A stretch of DNA of 64,000 nt from Pseudomonadota bacterium (GTDB lineage Bacteria; Pseudomonadota; Alphaproteobacteria; Azospirillales; Azospirillaceae). Positions 24,667 through 34,497 of this stretch are shown here, piece after piece. Position 1 is the first letter of the stretch, and each line of letters begins with the position of its first letter. The notes below the pieces were generated by a model. It had not been told where the DNA came from. It made no database searches and saw only the letters and a list, made by a program, of their open reading frames with translations. The position numbers and the translations under genes were made by a program. Location of the stretch: the NCBI GenBank assembly GCA_023423695.1, contig JAFAFA010000079.1, positions 248,001 through 312,000 on the forward strand, written 5' to 3'.

Positions 24667-25049
24667 GGTCGCTTCTCCCCTGCTGCGTTGGTTCGTCACC
24701 GGGGCTGCGAAAACGGGGCGCCGTGTGTTTTGAAACTCTTCGGTCCGGTCGCCGGGGGACAGCATGATCCGGTGCTGGGCGCCGCCTTCTGCCGGGCGGT
24801 CGCCGATTGCGCGGGAGTGTCCGGCAAGTCGCGTTTCCGGTCAACGGCCAATTCGGTATGCCTTTGTAGGGAATGCGGTCCGGAAGGACAGGGGCTCCTT
24901 GTGCGGACCGAAGGCACGCGGCATCGCTGCAGGTTTCAAAAAAACGCAATGTGTTTGACGGAGTACGGCAGCGCGCCCCATAGTCCACCGGCTGTTCCTG
25001 CCGCACTGCACACAGCCCTGAGCCAGCCGTTCCCGTAGCGAGACGAGCC
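24667..25049. other. 383-bp divergent intergenic region
   Basis: Lies between the polysaccharide operon (minus) and hutG (plus). A weak possible hutG promoter is TTGACG at 24955-24960 with CATAGT at 24979-24984 (18-bp spacing), just after an A-rich tract. I see no palindrome, gene or RNA element of note. Confidence 0.35.
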
Positions 25050-25874
25050 ATGGAAACCTTCCGCTTCCAGCCAGGCGAAACGCCGGTCCTGCTCAGCATC
25101 CCGCATGTCGGGACCATGATTCCGCCGGACGTCGCCGCGACGATGACGGAACACGGGCTGGCACAGCCCGACGTCGATCGACACCTGGACCGGTTGTACC
25201 ATTTCGCTCCGGCGCTCGGAATCGGTTTCCTGACGGCGCTCTGTTCGCGCTATGTGGTGGACCTGAACCGCGATCCCGACGGTCTCGTTGCCCAGCCCGG
25301 CCTCGACCCGACGGAACTCTGTCCGCTCACCACCTTCGACCATGCGCCCATCTACCAAGCCGGGCAGGAGCCCGACCGGGCGGAGATCGAACGACGGGTC
25401 GGTACCTACTGGCGCCCCTATCACGAACAGCTGCACAACGAGCTGCGCGCCCTGCGCGACCGCTTCGGGGTCGCGGTCCTGTTCGACGCCCATTCCGTGC
25501 GCAGCCGGGTTCCGCGCTTCTTCGACGGCACCCTGCCCGACTTCAACCTGGGCACCGGCGATGGCAGCAGCGCCGCCCAACCGCTGGTCGCGCGTCTGAT
25601 GAACGTCCTTTCGGCATCGGAACGTTACTCCGCCGCATTGAACGGACGCATGCGCGGCGGCTTCATCATCCGCAGCTACGGCAAGCCGGAGGAGAACATC
25701 CACGCCATCCAGCTGGAGCTGACCCAGTCCACCTACATGGACGAGGATGCTCCCTACCGCTTCCGCCCCGATCTGGCGGGCGACGTGAAGCCGGGTTTGG
25801 AGCGGCTGATGAGCGCTGTCGTCGAATGGTCGTGGCAGAAGGCCACCGGCCAACGCCGCGCGGCCTATCTGTAA
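25050..25874 (+). CDS. hutG: N-formylglutamate deformylase
   Basis: Hydrolyses N-formylglutamate to glutamate and formate at the end of one histidine-degradation route. The 274-residue protein begins with the family segment LLSIPHVGTMIPPDV and carries YVVDLNRDPDG, LFDAHSVRSRVPRFFDGTLPDFNLGT and LELTQSTYMDEDAPYR. These match the HutG/FGase family throughout. No other hut gene is in the window, so it may act as a stand-alone enzyme. Direction and terminators suggest a single-gene transcript. Confidence 0.93.
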   Translation: METFRFQPGETPVLLSIPHVGTMIPPDVAATMTEHGLAQPDVDRHLDRLYHFAPALGIGFLTALCSRYVVDLNRDPDGLVAQPGLDPTELCPLTTFDHAPIYQAGQEPDRAEIERRVGTYWRPYHEQLHNELRALRDRFGVAVLFDAHSVRSRVPRFFDGTLPDFNLGTGDGSSAAQPLVARLMNVLSASERYSAALNGRMRGGFIIRSYGKPEENIHAIQLELTQSTYMDEDAPYRFRPDLAGDVKPGLERLMSAVVEWSWQKATGQRRAAYL

Positions 25875-25887
25875 CGCGGCTCCCCTG

Positions 25888-25924
25888 AAAAAGAGTGGCC
25901 CTCCCCCGTCGCCGGGGAAGGGCC
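25888..25924 (-). terminator. Terminator of the AAA+ ATPase gene
   Basis: GGCCCTcCCCCG/CGGGGaAGGGCC-type stem (25897-25924) followed on the minus strand by ACTCTTTTTC. It lies 26 bp after the ATPase stop and may also stop hutG transcripts. Confidence 0.75.
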
Positions 25925-25949
25925 GAAGGACGGCCTGATCGGGGATGGA

Positions 25950-27614
25950 TCAGATCTGGCCGCGCTCGCTCGCCTGACGCATCAGGACGTACTGGCGCAT
26001 CATCTGATTGCGGAAGCGGTAGCGTTCCAGGCCCGGCTCCACCACCGGGGCCAGCACGCCGCCATGGTCCTCGCGGGTCAGGCGTTTCAGCAGGTCCAGC
26101 GTCGCGGCACTCGGCAACTCGCCGCTGTCGCCCGCCAGATCATTGGGATCGAACACGCCATAGGCATCCGCCGGGCACAGGGCGGCGGCCAGCAGCGCAT
26201 CCTCCAGCTCCGCACGCCGGTCGGCTGCCAGCGCACGGGCATAGCTCTCGACGATGCCGCGTTCGGCCTCCTGCAGACAGCGGGCGACGGCGTAGGCCAG
26301 ATCCGGCCGCTCCACCAGCTTGCTGCCGCGGCTGACGGCGCTGCGCGCCGCATGCAGACCGAGAAGCTGCGCATAGTAAGGCAGCCCGCGCACGAACTCG
26401 GCGATCCGCCGCACCACGTCGGGCGCGAACTCGATCGCGGCATTCTGGGCGCCGGCCTGGATCAGCCGGCCGATCTCCTGATCGGTCATGAGCGGCAGAT
26501 GCACCGGGACCAGCGACCGCTGGATCGACGGATGCTTGCCCAGCAGCTGGTCCAGATTCTCGGCGACGCCGACCACCAGCAGCGTGACGGGGATCGAGCT
26601 GTCGGTCAGATTCTTGAACAGCTCCGCCAGCTTGTTGCGGAAATCCTCGTCGAGGACGCGGTCGTACTCGTCCAGGATCAGCAGAACATGGGTGGCGTGG
26701 ATGCCCGACAGCACCTCGTTCAGCTCGGTGACGCTGAAGGTGCCATCCGGCAGCAGCTCGTTCAGGCTGGCGAAGTTGCGCCGGGCCGCGAACGGGTTGT
26801 CGAGAGCGGACCGGTAATAGGTGGAGGGGATCTTCTTCAGGAAATGCCTGAAGATGTCCTCGAAGCTCAGTTCGCCACTGCAGGTCAGCTTCAGCGACAG
26901 ATAGCCGGCCTGCCCGGCGATCTTCTCGATGGCATTCGCGACGGAGGTCTTGCCGCGGCCGCGGTCGCCATACAGGATGACGTGCGCCCGCTCCTCCTCG
27001 ATGGCCGAGATGATACGGCGCAGCGTGTCGTTGCGTCCGATGAACAGACCGTTCAGCTGCTGCTTCGGCCTGGTCGGGGTGAAGGCTTCCCGCAGCAGGC
27101 CGTTCAGCTCGGGCGTCAGGCCCTTCAGCATGGCCGGCGCATTGGCGCCCATGCCGCCGCGATAGCCGCCGTTGACCGACATGGTGAAGCGCGGCAGATC
27201 GTGCTCGCTCTCCGCCTCTCGCCCGCCGGGCTGCGGGAACATGTGGCCACGGCGGTCCCCGGTGGCGTCGTTGTCGATGATGTCGGGCTGACGCGGTGAT
27301 GCGGGACCGCGCATCGCGTCGAACCCGCCCCGGCCCTGCCCACCGTCGACCGGACGCAGGAGCGCCCCGCCAGGCCGGGAGAACCCGGGAGCATTGGGAA
27401 AGTTGCCCGTGGCCGGACCCGAGCCTGACATCCCCGGTCCCGACATGCCGGGACCGGTCATTCCCATTCCATTGCCAGTGAGGCCATTGCCAGTGAGGCC
27501 GCCGCCTGCCAAGCCGCCGCCAAGTCCGCTACCGCCGAGACCCGCACCGCCAGCCGCCGGCATCCGTTCGTCCGCCACAGCGGTCGAACGACGCTTCCGA
27601 AAGAAATTCCGCAT
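25950..27614 (-). CDS. Orc1/Cdc6-like AAA+ ATPase with Gly/Met-rich N-terminus
   Basis: A 554-residue protein. Residues 1-10 are basic, about 22-110 are low-complexity (repeats of GLTGNG, GPGMSG and GGGL) and probably disordered. The ATPase core is about 185-390: Walker A GDRGRGKTS at 216-224, Walker B LLILDEYD with D315 and E316, and an arginine near 366 (PSIQRSLVP). After that come a lid domain and a winged-helix-like C-terminus ending in RFRNQMMRQYVLMRQASERG. The core resembles bacterial AAA proteins of the Orc1/Cdc6-MoxR-like ORC group. I took ATG 27614; an upstream extension lacks family sequence. Function is unknown. Confidence 0.78.
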   Translation of the reverse strand: MRNFFRKRRSTAVADERMPAAGGAGLGGSGLGGGLAGGGLTGNGLTGNGMGMTGPGMSGPGMSGSGPATGNFPNAPGFSRPGGALLRPVDGGQGRGGFDAMRGPASPRQPDIIDNDATGDRRGHMFPQPGGREAESEHDLPRFTMSVNGGYRGGMGANAPAMLKGLTPELNGLLREAFTPTRPKQQLNGLFIGRNDTLRRIISAIEEERAHVILYGDRGRGKTSVANAIEKIAGQAGYLSLKLTCSGELSFEDIFRHFLKKIPSTYYRSALDNPFAARRNFASLNELLPDGTFSVTELNEVLSGIHATHVLLILDEYDRVLDEDFRNKLAELFKNLTDSSIPVTLLVVGVAENLDQLLGKHPSIQRSLVPVHLPLMTDQEIGRLIQAGAQNAAIEFAPDVVRRIAEFVRGLPYYAQLLGLHAARSAVSRGSKLVERPDLAYAVARCLQEAERGIVESYARALAADRRAELEDALLAAALCPADAYGVFDPNDLAGDSGELPSAATLDLLKRLTREDHGGVLAPVVEPGLERYRFRNQMMRQYVLMRQASERGQI

Positions 27615-27819
27615 CCGTCCCAATCCCCACGCGTTGTCGGCGTTCGCGGAACCGTTCCCCTTTCGGCTTCTCTGTCGGGCCAGGAACGGTTCCGCGTGTT
27701 CCCGATGTAAGCGCTGCGCCGGCCGGGGTGGGCTGGGATTTCGGATATAATACCGACGCGGCATCCCTCATTCGGGGGCCTCTTCCGAAGGGGCAGGCAC
27801 CCCGACGCCATAGGCCTGA

Positions 27820-27918
27820 TCAGCCGATCAGGATCGGCCCGACCGTTGCCCAGCCATAGAGCACAGCGAGGAACAGGGCGAGGGTCATGCATTCACGCAG
27901 GAAAGCCAGAACCGACAT
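27820..27918 (-). CDS. 32-residue single-span membrane protein
   Basis: A very short frame starting MSVLAFLRECM and continuing as a hydrophobic helix (TLALFLAVLYGWATVGPILI, residues 12-31), then TGA. A textbook ribosome binding site, GGAGG, lies 5 bp before the ATG. The stop codon is inside a perfect 7-bp stem-loop (27815-27832). It is on the same strand as the AAA+ ATPase and about 200 bp upstream of it. The function is unknown. The strong start signal and amphipathic-to-hydrophobic pattern argue for a real small protein. Confidence 0.7.
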   Translation of the reverse strand: MSVLAFLRECMTLALFLAVLYGWATVGPILIG

Positions 27919-28086
27919 GCCAACCTCCATTGTTCGTGTCTTGTTCCAGCATAGCTACCAGAACGGACACGGAACGGCAACTGCGCAGTTCCGTCTATGT
28001 TCCTGTTATGAGCGCGTGTGTTCCCTCCCGGACACAGATCGAACGGGTAGGTGGGTATAAGATTACGTGTCGAACGCCGGAAAATT

Positions 28087-28575
28087 TCAGGCCGGATCGG
28101 CGTCGTCGTAGCGGATCAGGTCGGTCCAGGCGCGCTCCAGCCGCCGCAAGGTACGGTAGGTGGTCTCGAAATCGGCGCCGTCGTTGTCGCTGCGCAGCAG
28201 GCTGTCGGCCCGCACCGCTTCGAGCTTCTTCAGCGCCTCGCAGGTGGCCAACCCCTGTTCGGACAGCTTGAGCCGCGCGGCGCGGCGATCGCGCAGGGAC
28301 GGGCTGCGGTCGACATAGCCGGCTTCCACAAGGTGCTTCAGATTGTAGGAGGCGTTGGAGCCCAGGTAATAGCCGCGCTCCAGCAGATCGCGAACGGAAA
28401 GCTCCTCGGTCCCGATGTGGAGCAGCATCAGCGCCTGGGTCGGGCTGAGGTCGGTTACGCCGATCCGGGCCAATTCCATCCGAAGCACGTCGAGGAAGCG
28501 CCGGGTGATGCTTTCCATGACGCGGCCAAGGTCGGTGTAGACCGCGGGGGCCGCCACACTCTGCTGCATGCTCAT
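28087..28575 (-). CDS. MarR-type winged-helix regulator, LdtR-like
   Basis: A 162-residue regulator with the winged-helix segment SPTQALMLLHIGTEELSVRD followed by LLERGYYLGSNASYNLKHLV and the wing RSPSLRDRRAARLKLSEQG. The unusual GYYLGSN-SYNLK recognition helix is shared with the LdtR group of alphaproteobacteria, known in Liberibacter and Rhizobium to control cell-wall L,D-transpeptidase genes. That assignment is from memory of the motif. No transpeptidase gene lies near. The start is ATG 28575. Confidence 0.85.
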   Translation of the reverse strand: MSMQQSVAAPAVYTDLGRVMESITRRFLDVLRMELARIGVTDLSPTQALMLLHIGTEELSVRDLLERGYYLGSNASYNLKHLVEAGYVDRSPSLRDRRAARLKLSEQGLATCEALKKLEAVRADSLLRSDNDGADFETTYRTLRRLERAWTDLIRYDDADPA

Positions 28576-28776
28576 CGTTCCTGTGCCAGTGGCTTTTCAG
28601 CCGTTGTCCGGTCGCCGCGACACCGCCGCGCTTGCGAACCGGCGGACCGCGGAAGCGGTGCCGAAGCCCCCTTCCCGCGGTCGTTTCTTAATGGCCTGTG
28701 ACGATGGGCGGATTTTGATGCGAATTGGAGAGACAAACTTGAGACGCGGGGGCTTTCCTGACCCTCAATCGCCCCT

Positions 28777-29562
28777 TCACATAGTGCCCGGGTAGGCTCC
28801 GCCATCCAAAAGAATGTTCTGGCCGGTCATGAAACCGGAATTCGCGGCACAGAGAAAGGCACAGGTGGCTCCGAATTCATCCGGATCCCCGAATCGGCCT
28901 GCGGGATTTCCCTTGCGGCGAAGATCCATCTCTTCGTCGATGCTGCGCCCGGCGGCCTTGGCTCCGCCTTCCATGGTCTTGCGCAGGCGGTCGGTCTCGA
29001 ACGGGCCGGGCAGCAGGTTGTTGATGGTGACGTTGTGTTTCACCGTCTGGCGCGACAGGCCGGCGACGAATCCGGTCAGGCCGCTGCGCGCACCGTTCGA
29101 CAGACCGAGAATGGGAATCGGTGCCCGCACCGCGGCCGAGGTGATGTTGACGATCCGCCCGAACCGGCGGGCGATCATCCCATCCACCGTCGCCTTGATC
29201 AGGAAGATCGGCGCCAGCATGTTGGCGTCCAGCGCGCGGATCCAGTCCTCGCGGTCCCAGTCATGGAAATCACCGGGCGGCGGTCCACCGGCATTGTTGA
29301 TCAGGATGTCCGGCTCCGGACAGGCGGCGAGCGCCGCGGCCCGTCCCTCCTCCGTCGTGATGTCGCCGGGGGCGGTGGTGACGGTGACGCCGGTGGCCTT
29401 GCGGATCTCCTCCGCGGTCGCCTCCAGCGCGTCGGCGCTGCGGGCGGTCAGGGTGACATGCACGCCTTCGCGGGCCAGCGCGAAGGCGCAGGCACGGCCC
29501 AGCCCCTTGCTGGCGGCGCAGACGATGGCGCGTCGGCCGGCGATTCCCAGATCCATGCTCAT
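28777..29562 (-). CDS. SDR-family protein lacking the catalytic Tyr-Lys pair
   Basis: A 261-residue short-chain dehydrogenase fold. The cofactor-binding site reads AIVCAASKGLGRACAFALA with the usual spacing, followed by ILINNAGGPP (NNAG motif) and the catalytic Ser at 142 in VNITSAA. Where most members have YxxxK, this protein has LSNGARSGLTGF: aligned on SGLTGF, Tyr becomes Ser155 and Lys becomes Arg159. Such LSN-AR variants form a recurrent subgroup, so the change is likely old rather than damage. Whether it is an active oxidoreductase is uncertain. Confidence 0.88.
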   Translation of the reverse strand: MSMDLGIAGRRAIVCAASKGLGRACAFALAREGVHVTLTARSADALEATAEEIRKATGVTVTTAPGDITTEEGRAAALAACPEPDILINNAGGPPPGDFHDWDREDWIRALDANMLAPIFLIKATVDGMIARRFGRIVNITSAAVRAPIPILGLSNGARSGLTGFVAGLSRQTVKHNVTINNLLPGPFETDRLRKTMEGGAKAAGRSIDEEMDLRRKGNPAGRFGDPDEFGATCAFLCAANSGFMTGQNILLDGGAYPGTM

Positions 29563-29592
29563 CCCTTCCTTGTGTTTTCAGCTGATTTGTTT

Positions 29593-30315
29593 TCAGCGCG
29601 TCGTTTTGGAACCGGATCGTTGCGGTTCCATCCGTTGCAGTTCCGAAAGGACCTCCCGCGCCAGCGGCACGGTCACCCCGCGATGGGCGGCGAGCGATGC
29701 GTGGTCCAGTGCCGCCACCAGCCGGCGAGCGAAGTCGAGCGACCGTTCCATCCGCGCCAGCAGATAGGTGATGACCTCCAGCCCCGGCCGCAATTGCCGG
29801 TCGGCGAACAGCTTCACCAACACGGCGGCCAGCAGCGCGTCGTCGGGCGGACGAACCTCGACCGCCGGCGCCCCCTTGATGCGGGACCTCAGGTCGGCCA
29901 GCCGCGTGCGCCAGCGCGACGGCGCCTTGCGCGACAGCAGCAGAAGATGGCCCTGTTGCTCGCGGGCAAGATTGTAGAGGTGGAACAGCGCCTCTTCCCG
30001 TTCGGGCCTGCCGGAAACCGCATCGGCATCCTCGACCACCACGGCGTTGGCGGGCGCCAGCAGCGCCGGCACGACGCCCGAGTCGAGCATCTCACCCCTG
30101 GTGATAACCGCATGGCTGCGGGCGCGCCAGACCTGGGACAGATGGGTCTTGCCGCAGCCGGCCGGGCCGAACACGGTCAGCGCCGGAGCGGGCCAGGACG
30201 GCCAGCGGTCGAGCCACGCCACCGCGTCGGCATTGCTGGACGCCACGAGGAAGTCCTCGCAGCCCATCGCCGCCCGGTGCCCGAGGTCGAGCGGTATCTG
30301 CGCCGGCAAGCTCAT
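29593..30315 (-). CDS. hdaA: DnaA-related regulator HdaA
   Basis: A 240-residue DnaA-like AAA+ protein that, with the beta clamp, promotes hydrolysis of DnaA-ATP and so limits re-initiation of replication. Residues 6-12 (QIPLDLG) form the N-terminal clamp-binding motif. Walker A is GPAGCGKTH at 50-58, the Walker B region is VVVEDADAV near 93-101, and the C-terminal lid has RMERSLDFARRLVAALD. There is no DNA-binding domain IV, as expected for Hda. The gene is last in a coupled cluster with perM-like, pgsA-like and DUF2066 genes. Confidence 0.93.
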   Translation of the reverse strand: MSLPAQIPLDLGHRAAMGCEDFLVASSNADAVAWLDRWPSWPAPALTVFGPAGCGKTHLSQVWRARSHAVITRGEMLDSGVVPALLAPANAVVVEDADAVSGRPEREEALFHLYNLAREQQGHLLLLSRKAPSRWRTRLADLRSRIKGAPAVEVRPPDDALLAAVLVKLFADRQLRPGLEVITYLLARMERSLDFARRLVAALDHASLAAHRGVTVPLAREVLSELQRMEPQRSGSKTTR

Positions 30316-30328
30316 GCGGACACACCCA

Positions 30329-31396
30329 TCAGCGTTCCGCGTCGGTGCCGCGGTAATACGGGCTCGAGAGATACTGTCGCAACGCGAAGCGGGTCAACAC
30401 GCCGATCACCGCAGCCACCGGAACCGCCAGCAGCACGCCGACGAATCCGAACAGGCTGCCGCCGGCCAGCAGGGCGAACATCACCCAGACTGCATGCAGC
30501 CCTACCTTGTCGCCGACCAGCTTCGGCGTCAGGACATTGCCCTCCACCGCCTGCCCGAACAGGAAGATGCCGACCACGATGGCGACCCGCCAAAGCTCGT
30601 CGAACTGCAGAAGGGCGAGGCCCGTGCTGGCGACGAAGCCGAACAGGCTGCCGACATAGGGAATGAAGGACAGCAGCCCGGCCACCAGCCCGATCACCAG
30701 CCCGAAATCCAGCCCAGCCGCCGACAGGGCCAGCGCATAGAAGACGCCCAGCACGAGGCAGACCATCGCCTGACCGCGCACGAAGCCGGAAAGGGTCACA
30801 TTCACCTCGCGCGCCTGCTCGCGCACCGTTTCGGCATGCTGGCGCGGCACCCACGAATCGACCTTCCCCACCATCAAGTCCCAGTCGCGCATCAGATAGA
30901 AGGCGACGATGGGAGTGATGAACATCAGGGTCACGATGTCGAACACAGCGAGACCGCCGGACAGGATTCGGCTGACGATGCGCCCGACGATCCCCGCCAC
31001 CTCGCCGGCATAATTGCCGGCGGCGGCGCGCAGCCGCTCCACATCGTCGGCCGGAAGCCGGTGGATGAAGCGGTCGAGCGCCGGGATCAGCCGCTCCTTC
31101 ACCAGCGTGGCATAGGTCGGCAACACCTCCAGCAGATGGGATACCTGCCCCTGCACCAGCGGAACCAGAAGCAGCGCCATCAGCACCAGGACCAGCAGGA
31201 ACCCCAGCAGCACCAGCGTGGTGCCGAGCCAGCGCGGCAGCCGCGCCCGCTCCAACCGGTCGACCAGCGGGTCGAGCAGATAGGCGATGGCCAGCCCGAC
31301 CACGAAGGGCAGCAGCATGTCGGACAGCAGCCACAGCGCTAGGACGAACAGCCCGAGCCCGATCAGCCAGAAGCGGAGCTGCTTGGCCGAGGTCAC
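30329..31396 (-). CDS. AI-2E family transporter (PerM-like)
   Basis: A 355-residue inner-membrane protein. Hydrophobic segments lie around 8-45, 60-85, 150-175, 205-285 and 300-340, with a soluble region near 90-145. The family signature FGFVGVLLAVPVAAVIGVL is near the C-terminus and LLSFIPYVGSLFGF is in the middle. Start is GTG at 31396, overlapping the stop of the upstream gene as GTGA. Members move varied small solutes or Na+/H+; the name is historical. Confidence 0.92.
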   Translation of the reverse strand: MTSAKQLRFWLIGLGLFVLALWLLSDMLLPFVVGLAIAYLLDPLVDRLERARLPRWLGTTLVLLGFLLVLVLMALLLVPLVQGQVSHLLEVLPTYATLVKERLIPALDRFIHRLPADDVERLRAAAGNYAGEVAGIVGRIVSRILSGGLAVFDIVTLMFITPIVAFYLMRDWDLMVGKVDSWVPRQHAETVREQAREVNVTLSGFVRGQAMVCLVLGVFYALALSAAGLDFGLVIGLVAGLLSFIPYVGSLFGFVASTGLALLQFDELWRVAIVVGIFLFGQAVEGNVLTPKLVGDKVGLHAVWVMFALLAGGSLFGFVGVLLAVPVAAVIGVLTRFALRQYLSSPYYRGTDAER

Positions 31397-31953
31397 GGAA
31401 CGCCGCCGAGCCGGTTGAACAGCAGGGCGCCGCGCCGCGCGTACAGCAGGCCGGACAGCACGGTGGTCACCGTACAGGCGTACACCAGCACATCGACCAG
31501 CTCCCACCCGTACAGATGGATCTCCGGCAGGCCCAGCGCCGGCGGCGCCAGCACCGCGGCGGCAAGCGCGATCTGGACCACCGTGTTCACCTTGCTGATG
31601 TAGAGCGGTTGCATCGCCAGCGTCTCCTTCAGCGTGAACAGCAGGATGACGCCGCCGATGATCATGATGTCGCGGAAGATCACCATCATCGCCAGCCAGA
31701 GCGGGATCGACCCGACCCAGGCCAGCGCCACATACACGCCGACGATCAGCGCCTTGTCGGCCAGCGGATCGAGGTAGCCGCCCAGCACCGTGCGCGCCCG
31801 GAACATGCGGGCGATGGCGCCGTCCAGCGCATCGGACAGGCCGGCGGCGACGAAGAGGGCGAAGGCCCACTCCATCCTGCCGGTCAGGATCATGTACATC
31901 GCGGCCGGAACCGCCACGATGCGCAGGAAGGTGATGATGTTCGGAACGCTCAC
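31393..31953 (-). CDS. CDP-alcohol phosphatidyltransferase (PgsA-like)
   Basis: A 186-residue membrane enzyme that transfers a phosphatidyl group from CDP-diacylglycerol to an alcohol. The full catalytic motif DG-x2-AR-x8-G-x3-D-x3-D is visible as SDALDGAIARMFRARTVLGG followed by YLDPLADK (about residues 40-67). Four to six membrane segments surround it. Best guess is phosphatidylglycerophosphate synthase or a close paralogue. Start is GTG 31953, overlapping the DUF2066 stop as GTGA. Confidence 0.9.
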   Translation of the reverse strand: MSVPNIITFLRIVAVPAAMYMILTGRMEWAFALFVAAGLSDALDGAIARMFRARTVLGGYLDPLADKALIVGVYVALAWVGSIPLWLAMMVIFRDIMIIGGVILLFTLKETLAMQPLYISKVNTVVQIALAAAVLAPPALGLPEIHLYGWELVDVLVYACTVTTVLSGLLYARRGALLFNRLGGVP

Positions 31954-33302
31954 GGCGCGCTCTTGCCCGGCAGCGTTCCCAGGTTGCGCGGCGGAGCGCC
32001 CAGCGTGCCGCCGGCATCGAGCGGCGCCGACGGCGCCAGGGTGGTCGGAGACGCGACCGGAGACGCGGAAGACGGAACGGCTCCGGCCGATGCGGCACCC
32101 GACCCGCGCGGCATCAGCGTCAGCTGCCAGTCGGCGGAGGGAACCGGCAGCGGCGCGCCAGGATAAGCGGCGGGAGCCGCCGCGGCCGTGCGCGCAAGCC
32201 CCAGATCCTGGCGGGCGAGCGCCTGGGCCAGCTGATCGGGGTCGCCGCGATGGGTCAGGGTGATCAGCGCCTCGCTGCGGCTGATGGACATGAGGTTGGT
32301 GCGGGTCACCGCATTGACGGAGGAAAGCCGCTTGCGCGTCTCCACCCAGTCGTTCACCGCGGACAGCGGAATGCGGACCAGGGTGCTGTGCTCCGGACCG
32401 GTCGCCGTGGTGTGCTCGCGCCGCCAGGACTCATCCAGTTGGGTGCCGACCGCCGCGACCGCGCGGGTCAGCACGTCGTCGGCGCTGCTGCCGCCCTTCA
32501 CCTGCACGACCTGATTGTCGCGCGTGCCGTCCACGCCATAACGGGTGACGTCCACCGTCATGCCGCGCGCCGGATCCGGGCCGTTGGCCGGCAGATCGGT
32601 GCGGGCGACGACGACCCCGCCGGCCTTGTAGGCCTGGGCGATGCGGGCAAGCGCCTCGGGATTGCCGGCGATGGCGTCCTCGCCGCTGATCGCCTGCGCG
32701 TCGGTCAGTTCTCCGTCCGGCACCACCAGCGGCACCAGGGACGCGGCAGGCTGCCGCGCCTCCCACGCCGCGCGCCAGGGGGTGCGGTCCTGCCACAGGA
32801 TGGTGCGCCCTTCGCTCTGGGTCACCGGCAGGATGACGAAGGGCCGCGACGGCGGCTCGACATACTGGGTGGCGCCGCCGCTCTGGCCGAGCGCGTCGCG
32901 CACCGCGTTGGGACGGAACCGCACGGTGATGGCGCCGACATAGCGGCTGGCCGACACCTTTTCCTCGTCGATCTCGAAGCCCTGGACCAGCCGGGCGATT
33001 TCGTTGTCCGACAGGCGCGGCGGGGTGCCGCCGGGGACGAGGCGGCGGTACAGCTCCGCCCAGGCCTTGGCCTGCGCCTCGCGGATCGCCTGGTCGCGGA
33101 CCGTGGTCGGGTTGCTGCCGTTGATGTCGACCCGGACGCCCGACACCGCGAAGGGGTCCGCGGCGGACGGCATGGCGGCAGAGGTGGCGGCCGGCGGCGG
33201 GGAGCCGGTCTGCGCACCCGCCGGCCCGGTCATGGTCAGGACCAGAGCGGTGGACATGGCAGCAAGACCGGCGAGGAGCGGCGCGCGGCGGCGGTGGAGC
33301 AT
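31950..33302 (-). CDS. DUF2066 exported protein
   Basis: A 450-residue protein with a signal peptide (about 1-32, RAPLLAGLAAMSTALVLTM ... AGAQ) and a Pro/Ala-rich linker. The DUF2066 core follows: FAVSGVRVDINGSNPTT, then REAQAKAWAELYRRLVPGG. The C-terminal 70 residues are Ala/Ser/Pro-rich. It has an ATG at 33302 with GGAAGG upstream; the longer frame adds no family sequence. Function is unknown, but its coupling to pgsA-like, perM-like and hda genes recurs in alphaproteobacteria. It diverges from purM across 97 bp. Confidence 0.85.
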   Translation of the reverse strand: MLHRRRAPLLAGLAAMSTALVLTMTGPAGAQTGSPPPAATSAAMPSAADPFAVSGVRVDINGSNPTTVRDQAIREAQAKAWAELYRRLVPGGTPPRLSDNEIARLVQGFEIDEEKVSASRYVGAITVRFRPNAVRDALGQSGGATQYVEPPSRPFVILPVTQSEGRTILWQDRTPWRAAWEARQPAASLVPLVVPDGELTDAQAISGEDAIAGNPEALARIAQAYKAGGVVVARTDLPANGPDPARGMTVDVTRYGVDGTRDNQVVQVKGGSSADDVLTRAVAAVGTQLDESWRREHTTATGPEHSTLVRIPLSAVNDWVETRKRLSSVNAVTRTNLMSISRSEALITLTHRGDPDQLAQALARQDLGLARTAAAAPAAYPGAPLPVPSADWQLTLMPRGSGAASAGAVPSSASPVASPTTLAPSAPLDAGGTLGAPPRNLGTLPGKSAP

Positions 33303-33399
33303 TGCAAAGCCTTCCGATTCGAGTATGTTCGGCCCGAGCCCAAGGCCCGGTATATAGCTCAGCCCAAGCGAGGATACCATCAGCACCCAGTCCTATAAC

Positions 33400-34461
<1,062 letters not shown>

Positions 34462-34497
34462 GGGACGCCCCCGGGAATCGTTCCCAAGGATAGTTCG

